Of a DNA stretch of 64,000 bases, positions 1 through 8,444 are shown one piece after another (position 1 is the first letter of the stretch; each line of letters opens with the position of its first letter). The translations under genes were made by a program, and so were the position numbers. A model generated the notes under the pieces. That model saw nothing but the letters and a program-made list of their open reading frames with translations, was not told the DNA's origin and ran no database searches. Source of the stretch: Alteromonas sp. C1M14 (GTDB taxonomy: Bacteria > Pseudomonadota > Gammaproteobacteria > Enterobacterales > Alteromonadaceae); assembly GCF_018860965.1 (NCBI RefSeq), contig NZ_JAHKQF010000015.1, positions 186,001-250,000 on the forward strand. Direction: 5' to 3'.

Positions 1-102
1 AAGGGTGTGCCCCATATCAAACCCCATAAGTATTGAGGCTTCAGAGATAATACGGGTGCCACTACCGCCCACACCGCCCACGATAACTGGTTGGTTATTC
101 AT
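1..102 (-). CDS. Sulfotransferase-like protein, N-terminal fragment cut by the left window edge
   Basis: The reverse strand from 102 down to 1 is open for 34 codons from an ATG and runs off the window. The fragment has the nucleotide-binding P-loop GGVGGSGTR at residues 9-17, followed by a helix and a GFDMG turn. This is the usual start of the sulfotransferase fold that binds the phosphosulfate of PAPS. It is oriented like the exopolysaccharide operon to its right, 151 bases after the beta-helix gene, so it would be the third sulfotransferase of the locus. The plus-strand ORF over the same bases is a shadow. Fold assignment is likely; acceptor sugar unknown. Confidence 0.7.
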   Translation of the reverse strand, partial: MNNQPVIVGGVGGSGTRIISEASILMGFDMGHTL

Positions 103-253
103 ACTAGAAATAGCCTTTTTGGTGGTAGCCTGCGCAAGCAAAACATACATGCTTGGCCAAGATGAAACCAACCACATTGCCGTAATGCGACTCGACGGAT
201 GTGACGGCTTCTCGTTTATACCACTAGACTACTTCCATTCGAATAAAAAGTAA

Positions 254-1903
254 TCAGTTATTCTTCATAATATAGCTTTGTTCCGTGGGACGATGAGTAA
301 AAGGCACATTTAGCTGAAAATTCTTAACACTATTTTTTGTTGCCAATTGCTCTAACCATTGATGGTCACTCAAGTCTACCGAGACAAAATCGATAATGTC
401 ATTGTTGAGAATAACATCAGAGAAATAGGCTTCGGATAAATCCGCATTGCCCTTATCGTGATAATAAGGGGTGGCCACCTTGCCCACTTTATTCCCTTCG
501 AAACGAACCCGCGGCTTGCCAAACGTCCATTGCTCTGGGGTTAACATATCCCGAATAAGGATCGGCGACGCATTCGCGATTAAAAAGACACTATCGACAA
601 CATCCAAAGATCCTAAACCGTGATAAATTCGAAATATGGTGCCGGAAAAATCTTTCGAAAAAACAAAAAGGTTTCCTTTAAAACTGACAGGCCCGCGATT
701 ACGCCCGGTCCCATCGCCCCCAACCCGAATGCTATGCTGATTGCCAATATGGACCAGTACATTGTTTTCTACATAGCCGTATAAGGGTTCACTGTCATCG
801 TAAGCGTCGTATCCTATTAATTCGATGAGGTATCGAGACTGCTCATCGGTGGATGTTTCTAGCCAGTTGTCATGAATACGGGTGGTTTTAGCACGGGATT
901 TTATCGCGTTGCCCCGATTACCGTGTACGAAACTGTTTTCCAGTGTAAAAACGCTATCAGGAAAGCGATCACGATCCGTGGCGATATATAATGCATGCCC
1001 CCATGCTCGCCCTTTAACCTTGCCCCCTGAAGACACCACTTCACTGTTTTTAATGGTGAGTGAGCCTGAATTTTGGTCTGTTCCCAAAACGCCGTGGTGG
1101 CAATTTCTTATCAGCACGTCGCTAATAACCGTATAGGCCGCTTCGTGACGGACACACACATCACCGTTTTCCACGATAAGGTTTTCTATATGCCAAAAAT
1201 AAGAGCCTGAAAGCCCCACGACCCAATCTCGTCGGCCGCCCCCCTTACCAATTAAACGTGGGCGATCTTGGGGGTTTTTAGCATCGCTTTTAAGGGTGAT
1301 AGGCGCAGCCTTTGTACCCGAAATATTTTTTGCAATAAAGCCCTGATAGCTAGCACCGGCCTCGAGCAAAATCGTATCGCCAGGGTGTAAGAGGGGGAGA
1401 ACATCTTCAACTTCCCGGTATGGCGAATTAGGCCCAACCTTGTAGATTTTATCGCTTGGTGGCGCCGACGTATAAATACGCCAAATCATCAGATACTTCA
1501 TACGCTTCAACTGCACCGCAGCGGCATCTTCCAATAAATTAACAATGACTCTTTGGCCTTTGCGCTGCTTAGACGGTGCCACCGCCCGTAACCTTAGGCT
1601 GTCGCCCTCTTTTATTTTCTGACCGTCAGCCACGACAAAAGGCTGTTCATTTATTGATACCTCCACGCCCTTACTCTCCAAAGTAAGGTAAGTATCAATA
1701 CCGGTGAAAATAAGGCAAGAAGACACTAGCGCTTCATTAGGTTGCACCCCAACAACACTGGGAAAAGTCACCTGTTTGCGCTTGCCGTTACCCCGCACTG
1801 AAATATCTTTTTCCGCGCAACTATCAGCGGAACTGGTTTCTCCATAGCTGAAGGAGGAGAAGCTAACAGTTAACACCAGTAATAAGCAGAAAAAAGTATT
1901 CAT
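254..1903 (-). CDS. Exported right-handed beta-helix protein, possible polysaccharide lyase or epimerase
   Basis: A 549-residue protein with a Sec signal peptide (about residues 1-21). Residues 28-145 form an N-terminal region I do not recognise. From about residue 155 a right-handed parallel beta-helix begins, with the PYREVEDVLPLLHPGDTILL opening and the GTKAAPITL turn seen in PL6-like alginate and chondroitin lyases and related proteins. The helix repeats run to near the C-terminus. It starts 8 bases after a sulfotransferase gene, at the end of the tight exopolysaccharide operon. It probably trims, epimerises or binds the polysaccharide in the periplasm or outside. No catalytic residues can be assigned by eye, so lyase activity is inference. 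Confidence 0.75.
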   Translation of the reverse strand: MNTFFCLLLVLTVSFSSFSYGETSSADSCAEKDISVRGNGKRKQVTFPSVVGVQPNEALVSSCLIFTGIDTYLTLESKGVEVSINEQPFVVADGQKIKEGDSLRLRAVAPSKQRKGQRVIVNLLEDAAAVQLKRMKYLMIWRIYTSAPPSDKIYKVGPNSPYREVEDVLPLLHPGDTILLEAGASYQGFIAKNISGTKAAPITLKSDAKNPQDRPRLIGKGGGRRDWVVGLSGSYFWHIENLIVENGDVCVRHEAAYTVISDVLIRNCHHGVLGTDQNSGSLTIKNSEVVSSGGKVKGRAWGHALYIATDRDRFPDSVFTLENSFVHGNRGNAIKSRAKTTRIHDNWLETSTDEQSRYLIELIGYDAYDDSEPLYGYVENNVLVHIGNQHSIRVGGDGTGRNRGPVSFKGNLFVFSKDFSGTIFRIYHGLGSLDVVDSVFLIANASPILIRDMLTPEQWTFGKPRVRFEGNKVGKVATPYYHDKGNADLSEAYFSDVILNNDIIDFVSVDLSDHQWLEQLATKNSVKNFQLNVPFTHRPTEQSYIMKNN

Positions 1904-1911
1904 AAGCGAAA

Positions 1912-2676
1912 TTAGCGCCCCCGTAGTTTTAGTTTGATAGTACGAATTGGTTCTTTACGATGATCTAAAAATTGATATTTTGTTGTTAATGCCGAAGCAG
2001 AGCACAGCAGCTTATACTTTATCACTGAACTAGCAGGCACTGTTCCCCACCCCTCGGGCAAGGCATAACCCTGTTGCTGCATAAACGGGCCAAAGTTTTT
2101 CACCGCCGCCGCTTTCATTTTGTCATTTGTGTAATAAGCTTCAAATGTATCTTTCTTCACCCGCGTTTTGTTGCCAATTGGCAACGGTCTGACCGGCTCT
2201 GCGCCTACCGCCTTTAACATACTGGCAAAATCATCCTGTAGATTTTCAAAACGCATAACAAAATCGTAGGAAAACCCCGGAATGAAGTAAAAATTCATGT
2301 AAGTGTAATTTAAGTATTTCCAAAAATAGTCTTCGAATGAATAGCCAGCCTTATTCACATCCATAAAGGCTTCAACCTGAGATTTATGGCTCCAGCCACC
2401 ATTTTCTTCCCAATTTTTTGGATCTGAATAATCATGGTGATCCGCGGTGTACTTGTAATACTGCGCCAACGTTTTATCAAGGGGGTTTCTAATGCCAATG
2501 ACCTTCTTATACTCACGCTGTTGCGGTGTGGCAATTTTAAGAAACTTCTCGAATGAGTCGTGTTTAGACAATATGTGCTTTCCACCATAATTTTCGACTA
2601 ACTCGTCGGCAATGACGGTACAGGCAGTTTGCTTATTCTGGATAAAAACAAATTTAAATTTATCACAAACGATCAT
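1912..2676 (-). CDS. Sulfotransferase family protein (carbohydrate type)
   Basis: A 254-residue protein with the two PAPS-binding elements of Golgi-type carbohydrate sulfotransferases. The 5'-phosphosulfate loop is IQNKQTACT at residues 12-20, and the 3'-phosphate loop is IGIRNPLDKTLAQYY at about 60-74, with Arg63. It is a soluble cytoplasmic protein without a membrane anchor. Its ATG overlaps the stop of the upstream flippase gene by four bases (ATGA), so it is translationally coupled within the exopolysaccharide operon. It would transfer sulfate from PAPS to a sugar of the repeat unit. The loop reads KQTACT rather than the commoner KTAGTS, but Lys15 and Thr20 are kept. Confidence 0.75.
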   Translation of the reverse strand: MIVCDKFKFVFIQNKQTACTVIADELVENYGGKHILSKHDSFEKFLKIATPQQREYKKVIGIRNPLDKTLAQYYKYTADHHDYSDPKNWEENGGWSHKSQVEAFMDVNKAGYSFEDYFWKYLNYTYMNFYFIPGFSYDFVMRFENLQDDFASMLKAVGAEPVRPLPIGNKTRVKKDTFEAYYTNDKMKAAAVKNFGPFMQQQGYALPEGWGTVPASSVIKYKLLCSASALTTKYQFLDHRKEPIRTIKLKLRGR

Positions 2677-4109
2677 TTCGCTTTCCTTCTAACTAACGCA
2701 CCTAGTTCGTGAATAAACTCCACATTCACAAAATATAAAATCGTTAGATATATAATGGCTCCTGTGAGAACCTGTGCAATAAGAATACCAACTGAAAATA
2801 GCGCACTTCCCGATAACAGGGTGCCTAACCAGAACACCCCAGCAAACATAGCAACACCGGCAACAACCGGCGCGGTTATGTTCTTCCACTTATCTTTCAA
2901 AGATAAACCAATAATATTACATGCCCTAGCAGTGGTAATGATGTAAGCGAAGCTGTAACCAACCAGCCAGGCAATAGCCATTTTCTCGGGCGTAGTGCCA
3001 ATAAAATAAAAACAGGGGATAAGAATAATCAGTGTGATGAACATATTAGAAATCATCACATTGAGGTTACCCGATGATTTAAGCAATGGCGAAAACATTT
3101 CAAAGCCTGAACGAAACGGCATAGAGAGACAGTACAGTAGGATCACCGTGCCAGCCGGCTGCCATTTGTCGCCGAAAACCAACGGTACGGCATTGGTAGC
3201 GCAAGCCGCAATTCCCCAAAACACAGGAATAAACAAAAGATAAGCCATTCGTTGTGATTTTTGGAAATAACGACATTGACGGGCGGGATCATTTTGAATT
3301 CTGGCATAAGCAGGAAACGCCACTTGTCGAATCAAAGGCAACACTTTTGAGGCGGGGATCATGGCCACCACAATCGCAAATTGATATATCCCCACTTCAT
3401 AGTTGGACATAACGATACCCGCAATCGCAATATCGATATTGGCCGTAAGGTGAGCCAATATCCCAAAAAAAGAGGCTTTTTTTGCAAATTCTACCATCTC
3501 TTTAATGGATGATGTGATGCGACTGGGCCAGTACCAGGTTCTTTCAGCGATAAGATAACCCACTTGTTTAAGTGAACTGGCAACGAGGTTTCCTACCACA
3601 ATCGACCAGAATCCAAAGTCCAGATAAGCCATTGAGACGGTGGTTAACGAGCCTACTGACTCACTGAACGCATCAATCATCGACAACTGCTTAAAGTTCA
3701 TATTCCGATTTAATTGAGTTTGCTGCATGATCCCAAATAACACGATCAAAAAGTTAAATGAGGTAACTTGCAACACAGCCTCTATGGCGGGGTTGTCGTA
3801 GAAGGATGCGATCAAGGGCGCAGTTAATTGCATGACAGCAAAAAACAATAGGTGCGCTATGATCATAAATGAGAAGAACTGAGATTGTTTTTCGTCGGTT
3901 AAATTAGGCTCGCGAATAAGCGAAGAAGTAATACCGCCGGTACTGACAGACCACAATAACGCCGAGAAAAAAGAACCAAGGGCAATAATGGTGTAATCTT
4001 CAGGAAAAAGTAGTCTAAGGGTAAATATCGTCGTTATCCAGCGGATAGACTGTCCAATAATCTTACCAATCGCGACCCACTTTAATGAGTAAATGACCTC
4101 ATCGCGCAC
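2673..4109 (-). CDS. Polysaccharide flippase, MOP superfamily (Wzx-like)
   Basis: A 478-residue protein made almost entirely of hydrophobic segments, consistent with 12-14 transmembrane helices. It has the N-terminal pattern of the lipopolysaccharide biosynthesis/Wzx group (GKIIGQSIRWITTIFTLRLL and a PEDY turn). It would move the undecaprenyl-linked repeat unit across the inner membrane for polymerisation. The start is a GTG two bases after the upstream sulfotransferase stop, and its end overlaps the next gene by four bases. Placement between two sulfotransferases suggests that sulfation happens in the cytoplasm before export, which is inference. Confidence 0.88.
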   Translation of the reverse strand: MRDEVIYSLKWVAIGKIIGQSIRWITTIFTLRLLFPEDYTIIALGSFFSALLWSVSTGGITSSLIREPNLTDEKQSQFFSFMIIAHLLFFAVMQLTAPLIASFYDNPAIEAVLQVTSFNFLIVLFGIMQQTQLNRNMNFKQLSMIDAFSESVGSLTTVSMAYLDFGFWSIVVGNLVASSLKQVGYLIAERTWYWPSRITSSIKEMVEFAKKASFFGILAHLTANIDIAIAGIVMSNYEVGIYQFAIVVAMIPASKVLPLIRQVAFPAYARIQNDPARQCRYFQKSQRMAYLLFIPVFWGIAACATNAVPLVFGDKWQPAGTVILLYCLSMPFRSGFEMFSPLLKSSGNLNVMISNMFITLIILIPCFYFIGTTPEKMAIAWLVGYSFAYIITTARACNIIGLSLKDKWKNITAPVVAGVAMFAGVFWLGTLLSGSALFSVGILIAQVLTGAIIYLTILYFVNVEFIHELGALVRRKAK

Positions 4110-4111
4110 AA

Positions 4112-5065
4112 CTATATCCCCGGCTTATTTTTAAACAGCTTACGTACAAATTCTTCGACCTTTTTAACCGGCAAAATAGCTTTCCACCAAAATGTTCGGT
4201 ACGCATCAAAGAACAAATGACGATAAAACACTTCGGATTTTTTGATATCACTGATGTGCTCTTTAAGCACAGCAGATAATGCATCACAGTACTGGTTATA
4301 CTGCTCTACTAGGGTACCTGGCAGGTCGGCATTCTTTAATGCTTGATTAAATACCGATTCACTTAACGTGCCCAGCGGAGTCTGACTGACTTGCCGGTTA
4401 TTTTGTTTTCGTAATCGCGTGTCTATAAAGTCGGATTTCGAATCGGATTCTACGTGTAAACCAATATGGGTGACGATTGTGTTGATTTGCCCTTGCGGGG
4501 ACGACATCAAATCATCGAAAGAAACCACAATGCGATTATCGGCCGCGGTATTAACAAGGCTAGATAACGTATAATTTAACCAGAGCATTAAGGATTTGTC
4601 AGTAGAGAATTGATCTCGCTTAGCCAAAGAGCCCGCAACTTCTGCAGGGTGACGCATCATGACAATATAAGTAGGCTCTACGTCTACTTCAGCCAATACC
4701 TTCTGCCAAAAAGGCAAAAGTAATGAGGTTCTGGGATCTTTCATGCCCCAGATAGCGTGCTTGCCATACTCCTGTTTGATTAACGAAACAGCACTGGGCA
4801 ACCACTTATCTAATTTTTCCCATTCGCATTTTTTATGGGCTGAGGCCAAAGGGTCATCCCAAGACCAATTTAATTCGTCAAACAGACGTTCGTTAAACCT
4901 GACAAGGGCGGAATTTTCAAAAAAACCTTTGTCATTTACACCTTTTTGCGGACCATACAAATCATCGCCCATAAAGACGCCCCGCTCTGCCAGTGCCCCT
5001 GACACCGCAGATGTACCACTTCGGTGCATGCCAATAATAATAAGAGCTTTTGTTTTCACTGCCAT
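4112..5065 (-). CDS. Sulfotransferase family protein
   Basis: A 317-residue cytoplasmic protein with a canonical sulfotransferase P-loop GMHRSGTSAVSG at residues 12-23 and a 3'-phosphate site around VMMRHPAEVAGSLAKRD (about residues 135-151, Arg138 and Ser146). The NDKGFFEN and GMKDPR motifs are typical of the bacterial Sulfotransfer family found in capsule and exopolysaccharide loci. It starts two bases after the upstream glycosyltransferase and ends two bases before the flippase. Its role would be PAPS-dependent sulfation of a glycan precursor. Substrate position is unknown. Confidence 0.82.
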   Translation of the reverse strand: MAVKTKALIIIGMHRSGTSAVSGALAERGVFMGDDLYGPQKGVNDKGFFENSALVRFNERLFDELNWSWDDPLASAHKKCEWEKLDKWLPSAVSLIKQEYGKHAIWGMKDPRTSLLLPFWQKVLAEVDVEPTYIVMMRHPAEVAGSLAKRDQFSTDKSLMLWLNYTLSSLVNTAADNRIVVSFDDLMSSPQGQINTIVTHIGLHVESDSKSDFIDTRLRKQNNRQVSQTPLGTLSESVFNQALKNADLPGTLVEQYNQYCDALSAVLKEHISDIKKSEVFYRHLFFDAYRTFWWKAILPVKKVEEFVRKLFKNKPGI

Positions 5066-5067
5066 CC

Positions 5068-5997
5068 CTAAGAAATAATTGCTTTGCGTAGGCGCTTAAG
5101 CCTAACGAGTAGTGCCGGCGGTGTGCATGAGATCAATGCACCGATAAGTAACCAATCTAAACGCTGTTTGTCGGTTTGCCACGCAGCACGATAGCAACGG
5201 CCTGCGCTGCTTGTCTGGTTACGATAAAGGAAGTTATTGGCATAATGTAAATACACCTTTTGCAACCCCCTTTCCAGCAACCGAATTTCCTCTTCACTCA
5301 TATCCGGTAATGCAGCTAGGGTTTGCATACAGTAGACATCGGCATCAAGCATTTTCTGATTGTCCAACGAATAGTTATCGCCGTGGATCACGTAAGTGGC
5401 CAGAGGCTTGTTCACTACCGCAAATTCACACAAACGCGAAACCCGCATCCACACAAAACGATCATCAACCCCTTGCAACTGCCGGTCTGCATTAAAGTAG
5501 CCGATTTGCTCAATGAGCGACTTTCGTAATACCACTGTACAACAGGTTATAAAGTTCTTTTCACTTAAAGCGGCGAAACACTGACCTTCATGGGTCGGCA
5601 GTATTTTTTGACTATGTCCTTGGGTATTAACCGCTTCAGTGCCCGTATAAACTAATCCGATAGCGGGATCATCAAAATGAGGCATCTGCTGTGCTAATTT
5701 ATCTGGGTGCCAAATATCGTCCTGATCACAAAAGGCGATAAATGCCCCGCTAGCGGCTTTAATGCCCGTGTTTCTCGCCCCTGCCACACCGCCATTTTTC
5801 TGTGTAATAACGTGTAGACGGGGCTCATTTACAAATGCTTGAACATGGGCTTCGATGGGTTCAGGTGAACCATCATTCACCACAATCACTTCTATTTCCG
5901 TATAAGTTTGGGCAAACAACGCGGCTAGCGTTTTGCCCAGTGTTTTACCGCCATTATAAAACGGTACGATGACACTTACTTTCTGCTGAATACTCAT
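5068..5997 (-). CDS. Family 2 glycosyltransferase
   Basis: A 309-residue GT-A enzyme. The N-terminus has the family 2 nucleotide-sugar fold (VSVIVPFYNGGKTL, residues 7-20; VVNDGS, 39-44), a second conserved block (NGGVAGARNTG, 68-78) and the metal-binding DQDD at residues 91-94. The C-terminal third lacks transmembrane helices. It adds one sugar to the growing lipid-linked repeat unit on the cytoplasmic face. It is the only dedicated glycosyltransferase in the window apart from the initiating sugar transferase, so others probably lie beyond the left edge or elsewhere. It is 6 bases from the polymerase gene upstream. Confidence 0.88.
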   Translation of the reverse strand: MSIQQKVSVIVPFYNGGKTLGKTLAALFAQTYTEIEVIVVNDGSPEPIEAHVQAFVNEPRLHVITQKNGGVAGARNTGIKAASGAFIAFCDQDDIWHPDKLAQQMPHFDDPAIGLVYTGTEAVNTQGHSQKILPTHEGQCFAALSEKNFITCCTVVLRKSLIEQIGYFNADRQLQGVDDRFVWMRVSRLCEFAVVNKPLATYVIHGDNYSLDNQKMLDADVYCMQTLAALPDMSEEEIRLLERGLQKVYLHYANNFLYRNQTSSAGRCYRAAWQTDKQRLDWLLIGALISCTPPALLVRLKRLRKAIIS

Positions 5998-6003
5998 CTA
6001 TCG

Positions 6004-7353
6004 CTAAAGTCCAAGTAGAACGACAATTATTACGTACAATATTGGAAGGGAAATAAACGCCCCTAATGCACATTTAGAAAAACTAGGCCAAGAAATGGAC
6101 GGTTCCAAATCAGGATGTAGTCGGCTTGCTCTGATATAACACGCAGCGCACATGGCTGCGAAAATATAGAAAAAGAGAATATAGGTACGGCTAATAAAAA
6201 ACGCGGTGGTGCAAAACCCGATCATCGAAATGGTCAGGTACACGGCTACACTTTGCTCTTTTAAAAATAACGCCTTGTTAGTGGCACGCTGGGGATCTAA
6301 CTTTCTGATACGAATAAGCATATAAAACATGATGACAATAAAGGTCATCCATAGCGTGTACCCCGCCGTGCCTAATTCTGCAAACGTCAATACATAGGAG
6401 TTATGCGCCGTTTTATTGTGATATTCGACAAACTGTTCTTTCCCTACACCAAACAAGGGGCGATATTTAAACATTTGCACCCCCTGATACCAAGCTTCCA
6501 AGCGCGAATTTGCACTTTCGTCATCGGTGGATATGGCGCGGAATTTTGTCATCACAAACAACGCCACAGGTGACGCCAACAATGACAAAACGATGGTTTT
6601 GGGCTTGCCATATCGAAGGTAGAAAAAAGCAATGAAAACAACAAATGTTCCCACCAACGACCCGCGACTGCCGGTCCAATAAATGCCCGCTAAAAATGCC
6701 ACCACACAGGTCAGGTAAAGCAGCCTCATGATTTTGCTTGTCGCTTGGGTCATAAAGTACACAGCAATGGGCATATTCATGATCAAAAACATGCCCATGT
6801 CGTTGGGATCGTTAAAAATACCAATATAGCGGGCTTGCAGCGCATCCCCTCGGGGCATTGCCGCTTCGGCCCAACCTATGCCTAAGGGATTAGATATTTG
6901 TGACCACGCTTGCTGCACCATGATTAACGATGCGGCCATACTGACAAACATGATCCACTTTTGCCGCCCATGGGTTTGCAAAAACCCCACATACAACAAG
7001 AAGGGTAAAAAATTAGAGACGAAGGATTCCTGCATCACATAGGCGTTTGAGAAAAATCTGAATGCGCGAAATTCGGATAACACCACCACAAAAAACATGC
7101 CCAATAGCAAGGAGCACTGCACATTCCAGATTTTTGGCGCAAGGGATACAAGATAACTAACAAAGGCCAGAATAATGAAAATTCGCAGCAGCGGAAAATT
7201 GATTTCAAATAGTGGCCACTCGTGGGGACGCACAAATACCAATACGGTATAGATAAATAAGAAAAAGAACCCCATGGAACAGGTGGCTTTTAATTCATCT
7301 TGTGGCTGTGCATTATTGCCGTTTTTCACAGTCTTGATGGTTGGGTTATTCAT
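6004..7353 (-). CDS. O-antigen ligase/Wzy-type membrane protein of the XrtA locus
   Basis: A 449-residue polytopic protein with about 10-12 hydrophobic segments and a large periplasmic loop carrying MPRGDALQARYIGIFNDPND and, further on, FGVGKEQFVEYHNKTAHNSY. That pattern (the GxG...H-N-x-Y region) marks the O-antigen ligase/polymerase family, including the putative O-glycosylation ligase of exosortase-A systems. It would polymerise repeat units or attach glycan to a substrate. I chose the ATG at 7353 because AGGAA lies 9 bases upstream; a TTG two codons earlier is less likely. This ATG overlaps the preceding stop by four bases. Confidence 0.82.
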   Translation of the reverse strand: MNNPTIKTVKNGNNAQPQDELKATCSMGFFFLFIYTVLVFVRPHEWPLFEINFPLLRIFIILAFVSYLVSLAPKIWNVQCSLLLGMFFVVVLSEFRAFRFFSNAYVMQESFVSNFLPFLLYVGFLQTHGRQKWIMFVSMAASLIMVQQAWSQISNPLGIGWAEAAMPRGDALQARYIGIFNDPNDMGMFLIMNMPIAVYFMTQATSKIMRLLYLTCVVAFLAGIYWTGSRGSLVGTFVVFIAFFYLRYGKPKTIVLSLLASPVALFVMTKFRAISTDDESANSRLEAWYQGVQMFKYRPLFGVGKEQFVEYHNKTAHNSYVLTFAELGTAGYTLWMTFIVIMFYMLIRIRKLDPQRATNKALFLKEQSVAVYLTISMIGFCTTAFFISRTYILFFYIFAAMCAACYIRASRLHPDLEPSISWPSFSKCALGAFISLPILYVIIVVLLGL

Positions 7354-8444
7354 TTCCAATTCCTGTAAAAACGTGCGATTAGTTTTTGAAGAAAAAGCAC
7401 CGTCATTTCCCTGTATTTTCGCACTATTGAAGGATAAACCGTTATTTTGAAAAGCGGTGCATGGTAAGGGGTTAATCGGGTTTTATAAGTATTACCCGGT
7501 TTACTCCCTAGAAAGTCATATTCGTCGAGTCCTTCACTCAACGCATACTGCGCCTGAACGAGATGCATGATACTACCCGGCGATACATTCGGTTTAAATT
7601 CCTCATTAATACCGTTTTGATAAAAATACATACTTTTATTATTGAGAAACCCGTAAAACACAGCGATAACTTCATCCCCCACCGCCAGCTGAGTGAGCGC
7701 AAGTTGCTTACTTTTCCACAAACGGGGAATGAGCTGCTGGTGAAACGCCATAAAATCCCTGTCATCAAAAATGGTCTGTGTTTGTCTTTTCCGCCATCGA
7801 CGTGTATGCAGCTTTACCAACGAATGAAAAATCGCCATGGCTTCATGTAATTCAGTGGGGCGCGTCACCGTGGCGTTTTCTTGCTTTAAAAATGTATTGT
7901 AGTAGCGCGTGGCTTTTTTTCTTAATTTAGACTTGGCTAACGGCGGGTTTTGCAATGGGATAAAATAGCGGCGCATGGGGCTTGTCGCTATTAGGCGCTG
8001 GGCAGGAATGCGCTTTTCCAGCCAGCCCTTTAGCACGGAATCGGCACGTACATTGGGGAACACCAAGGTTTCTTTAACATTCATGATCACCGGCATTAGC
8101 GCAGCGTACCCAGTATCGGCGTAGTCAGAGTCTAGCAGTACATCTAGGTATTCACTGCAAACTTCACTTTTTTCCGGCTCCCCCGTCCCCATAAAATACA
8201 GGTGACGAGGTTTACCCACGGGGCGATACAAGGGCAATAAGGCAACCAGCGTATCCCCATCCCAGGCACAAAATACCGACAACGACTGGATATGATGGGC
8301 AAACGTGTCACACCAAGTAAGTAACCATGAGCTACTTAAAAATACCTGACTGTTATGCGCTCGATTGCTTAACTCATCCCAATGACCTTGCAGCCGCCCC
8401 AGTTCAGCATAGGACGTTATGCGAGAAATGCGCACCTTCACCAC
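7350..8444 (-). CDS. FemAB/CelD-like acyltransferase (GNAT fold) of the XrtA locus
   Basis: A 364-residue cytoplasmic protein of the Acetyltransf_6 (BcsL/CelD, FemAB-related) family. Typical blocks are the N-terminal WDELSNRA...VFLSSSWLLTW and the C-terminal GNAT region with VAVFYGFLNNKSMYFYQNG-like and YDFLGSKPGNTYKTRL segments. Family members near exosortase A are thought to acylate a sugar or aminosugar of the exopolysaccharide. The start is one of several adjacent GTG codons overlapping the xrtA stop by about seven bases, so the first residues are uncertain. It overlaps the next gene by four bases, showing one operon. Confidence 0.8.
   Translation of the reverse strand: MVKVRISRITSYAELGRLQGHWDELSNRAHNSQVFLSSSWLLTWCDTFAHHIQSLSVFCAWDGDTLVALLPLYRPVGKPRHLYFMGTGEPEKSEVCSEYLDVLLDSDYADTGYAALMPVIMNVKETLVFPNVRADSVLKGWLEKRIPAQRLIATSPMRRYFIPLQNPPLAKSKLRKKATRYYNTFLKQENATVTRPTELHEAMAIFHSLVKLHTRRWRKRQTQTIFDDRDFMAFHQQLIPRLWKSKQLALTQLAVGDEVIAVFYGFLNNKSMYFYQNGINEEFKPNVSPGSIMHLVQAQYALSEGLDEYDFLGSKPGNTYKTRLTPYHAPLFKITVYPSIVRKYREMTVLFLQKLIARFYRNWK

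Noticed and set aside
5-253. 82-codon forward open frame at the left edge
   Set aside because: It lies opposite the sulfotransferase fragment, which has a clear P-loop on the reverse strand, and has no ribosome site or family resemblance.
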